Origin: Euwallacea fornicatus
Taxonomy: Eukaryota > Arthropoda > Insecta > Coleoptera > Curculionidae
Assembly: GCF_040115645.1 (NCBI RefSeq)
Contig: NW_027096063.1
Coordinates: 238,895 to 302,894, forward strand
DNA: 64,000 bases
Reading direction: 5' to 3'
Each line of letters begins with the position of its first letter. The first letter of the stretch is position 1. The translations under genes were made by a program, and so were the position numbers. This document shows, in pieces, positions 63,201-64,000 of this stretch. Below the pieces are notes generated by a model, which was given only the letters and a program-made list of their open reading frames with translations, did no database searches and was not told the origin of the DNA.

Positions 63201-64000
63201 TTCCATCATTTCGATCAATCCTGAGTTTCAAAAATCGTCACATCCGTGAAATCGGCAACTTTCGTCGGAAATTGACCGTTAACCATGTTTTGACGTTATT
63301 TCAACAACGCTGCGAGTAATGTTGTTCAAATCGTCTCCTTTTAGCAATATAAGCCTAATGGGGCCATAAACGACAAATTGCCAATTCGGCTTCGCTAGAA
63401 CTGTCAGTTTTTGTCCAAATCCTGTAAATCGCACGATTTAGGGGTATTTGCATCATTTCGATCAATCCTGAGTTTCAAAATCGTCACATCCGTGAAATCG
63501 GCGACTTTCGTCGGAAATTGACTTTTAACCATGCTTTGACGTAATTTCAACAACGCTGCGAGCAATTTTGTTCAAATCGTCTCCTTTTAGCAAAATAAGC
63601 CTAATGGGGCCTTAAACGACAAATCGTCAACTTGGCTGTCCTAGAACAGTCAGTTTTTGTCCAAATCCTGTAAATCGCACGATTTAGGGCTATTTCCATC
63701 ATTTCGATCAATCCTGAGTTTCAAAATCGCCAATTCCGTGAATCGGCGACTTTCGTCGGAAATTGACTTTTAACCATGCTTTGACGTAATTTCAACAACG
63801 CTGCGAGCAATTTTGTTCAAATCGTCTCCTTTTAGCAAAATAAGCCTAATGGGGCCTTAAACGACAAATCGTCAACTTGGCTGTCCTAGAACAGTCAGTT
63901 TTTGTCCAAATCCTGTAAATCGCACGATTTAGGGCTATTTCCATCATTTCGATCAATCCTGAGTTTCAAAATCGCCAATTCCGTGAATCGGCGACTTTCA
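60230..64000 (+). repeat. Family A monomers at the right edge
   Basis: Up to 62380 this follows 9594-11744. From 62381 it follows 13219 onward at a shift of 49162, with two extra T/A bases in homopolymers (near 62826 and 63231). At 63450 one monomer is skipped, giving a hybrid monomer (GGGGTATTTGCATC), after which it follows 14532 onward. The last monomer is cut by the window end. No genes. Confidence 0.82.

Larger units (their letters stand above)
1..64000 (+). repeat. Satellite DNA array, ~246-bp monomer, head to tail
   Basis: The same sequence of about 246 bp recurs from the first base to the last; successive starts of the word TGTAAATCGCACG fall at 1, 246 and 492, for example. Some subtypes are 245 bp because GTGAAATCGG is shortened to GTGAATCGG. 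Window length divided by period gives about 260 monomers. Every monomer I read is in the same orientation, with no unique spacer or inserted element. All reading frames are closed within about one monomer, so this is non-coding. Arrays like this are typical of centromeric or heterochromatic regions of eukaryotes; the location is an inference, and I cannot name the satellite family or the species. Confidence 0.97.

Noticed and set aside
1..64000. CRISPR array
   Set aside because: The repeat unit is about 246 bp with no short-repeat plus unique-spacer pattern; the entire unit is conserved.
1..64000. Transposon or LTR tandem array
   Set aside because: No coding domain, terminal inverted repeat, poly-A tract or target-site duplication was seen. 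The unit is too short for an autonomous element. Descent from a fragment of one cannot be excluded.
1..64000. rRNA intergenic spacer or 5S/tRNA gene repeat
   Set aside because: No stretch resembling rRNA, 5S internal control regions or tRNA A/B boxes was recognised in the monomer.

Overview
The whole 64 kb window is one uninterrupted satellite DNA array. A monomer of about 246 bp (245 bp in subtypes with a one-base deletion) is repeated head to tail, always in the same orientation, for roughly 260 copies. I found no credible protein gene, rRNA, tRNA, transposon, CRISPR array or unique sequence on either strand. An array of this kind suggests centromeric, pericentromeric or other heterochromatic DNA of a eukaryote. 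I do not recognise the monomer as a named family, so species and kingdom stay open. One plant-type telomere heptamer (TTTAGGG) per monomer is only a weak hint. A reference monomer (246-491) is 39% GC and has more CpG than expected.

Layout. Two monomer families alternate in blocks. Family A fills 1-2181, 9594-31878, 32801-35420, 37601-49865 and 60230-64000. Family B fills 2182-9593 and 49866-60229. B-specific markers include CAATTCCGCG, GCTGTTTAAATCG and CTTATAGC. A piece of B about 0.9 kb long (31879 to about 32800) sits inside the central A block. A zone of more diverged A monomers lies at about 35421-37600.

Higher-order structure. The left 11.7 kb (1-11744) recurs almost unchanged at 47439-62380. 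The right copy carries one extra monomer and a 2952-bp (12-monomer) tandem duplication. The central A block is built from nested duplications: a 1475-bp six-monomer unit seen at five places, a 984-bp four-monomer expansion inside one of them, a 1229-bp five-monomer tandem repeat, and a 3755-bp segment present twice 5652 bp apart. The right A block contains a 737-bp three-monomer repeat. All offsets are whole numbers of monomers, as expected from unequal crossing-over or another homology-driven process.

No genes work together here. The interest lies in the recent, multi-scale duplication history and in the internal motifs of the monomer: a short dyad, an AAATCG word repeated six times, a second imperfect palindrome and a weak CENP-B-box-like stretch. 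Coordinates of block and crossover edges are uncertain by tens to about 200 bp, because neighbouring monomers are nearly identical. Identity statements come from reading by eye and not from an alignment.
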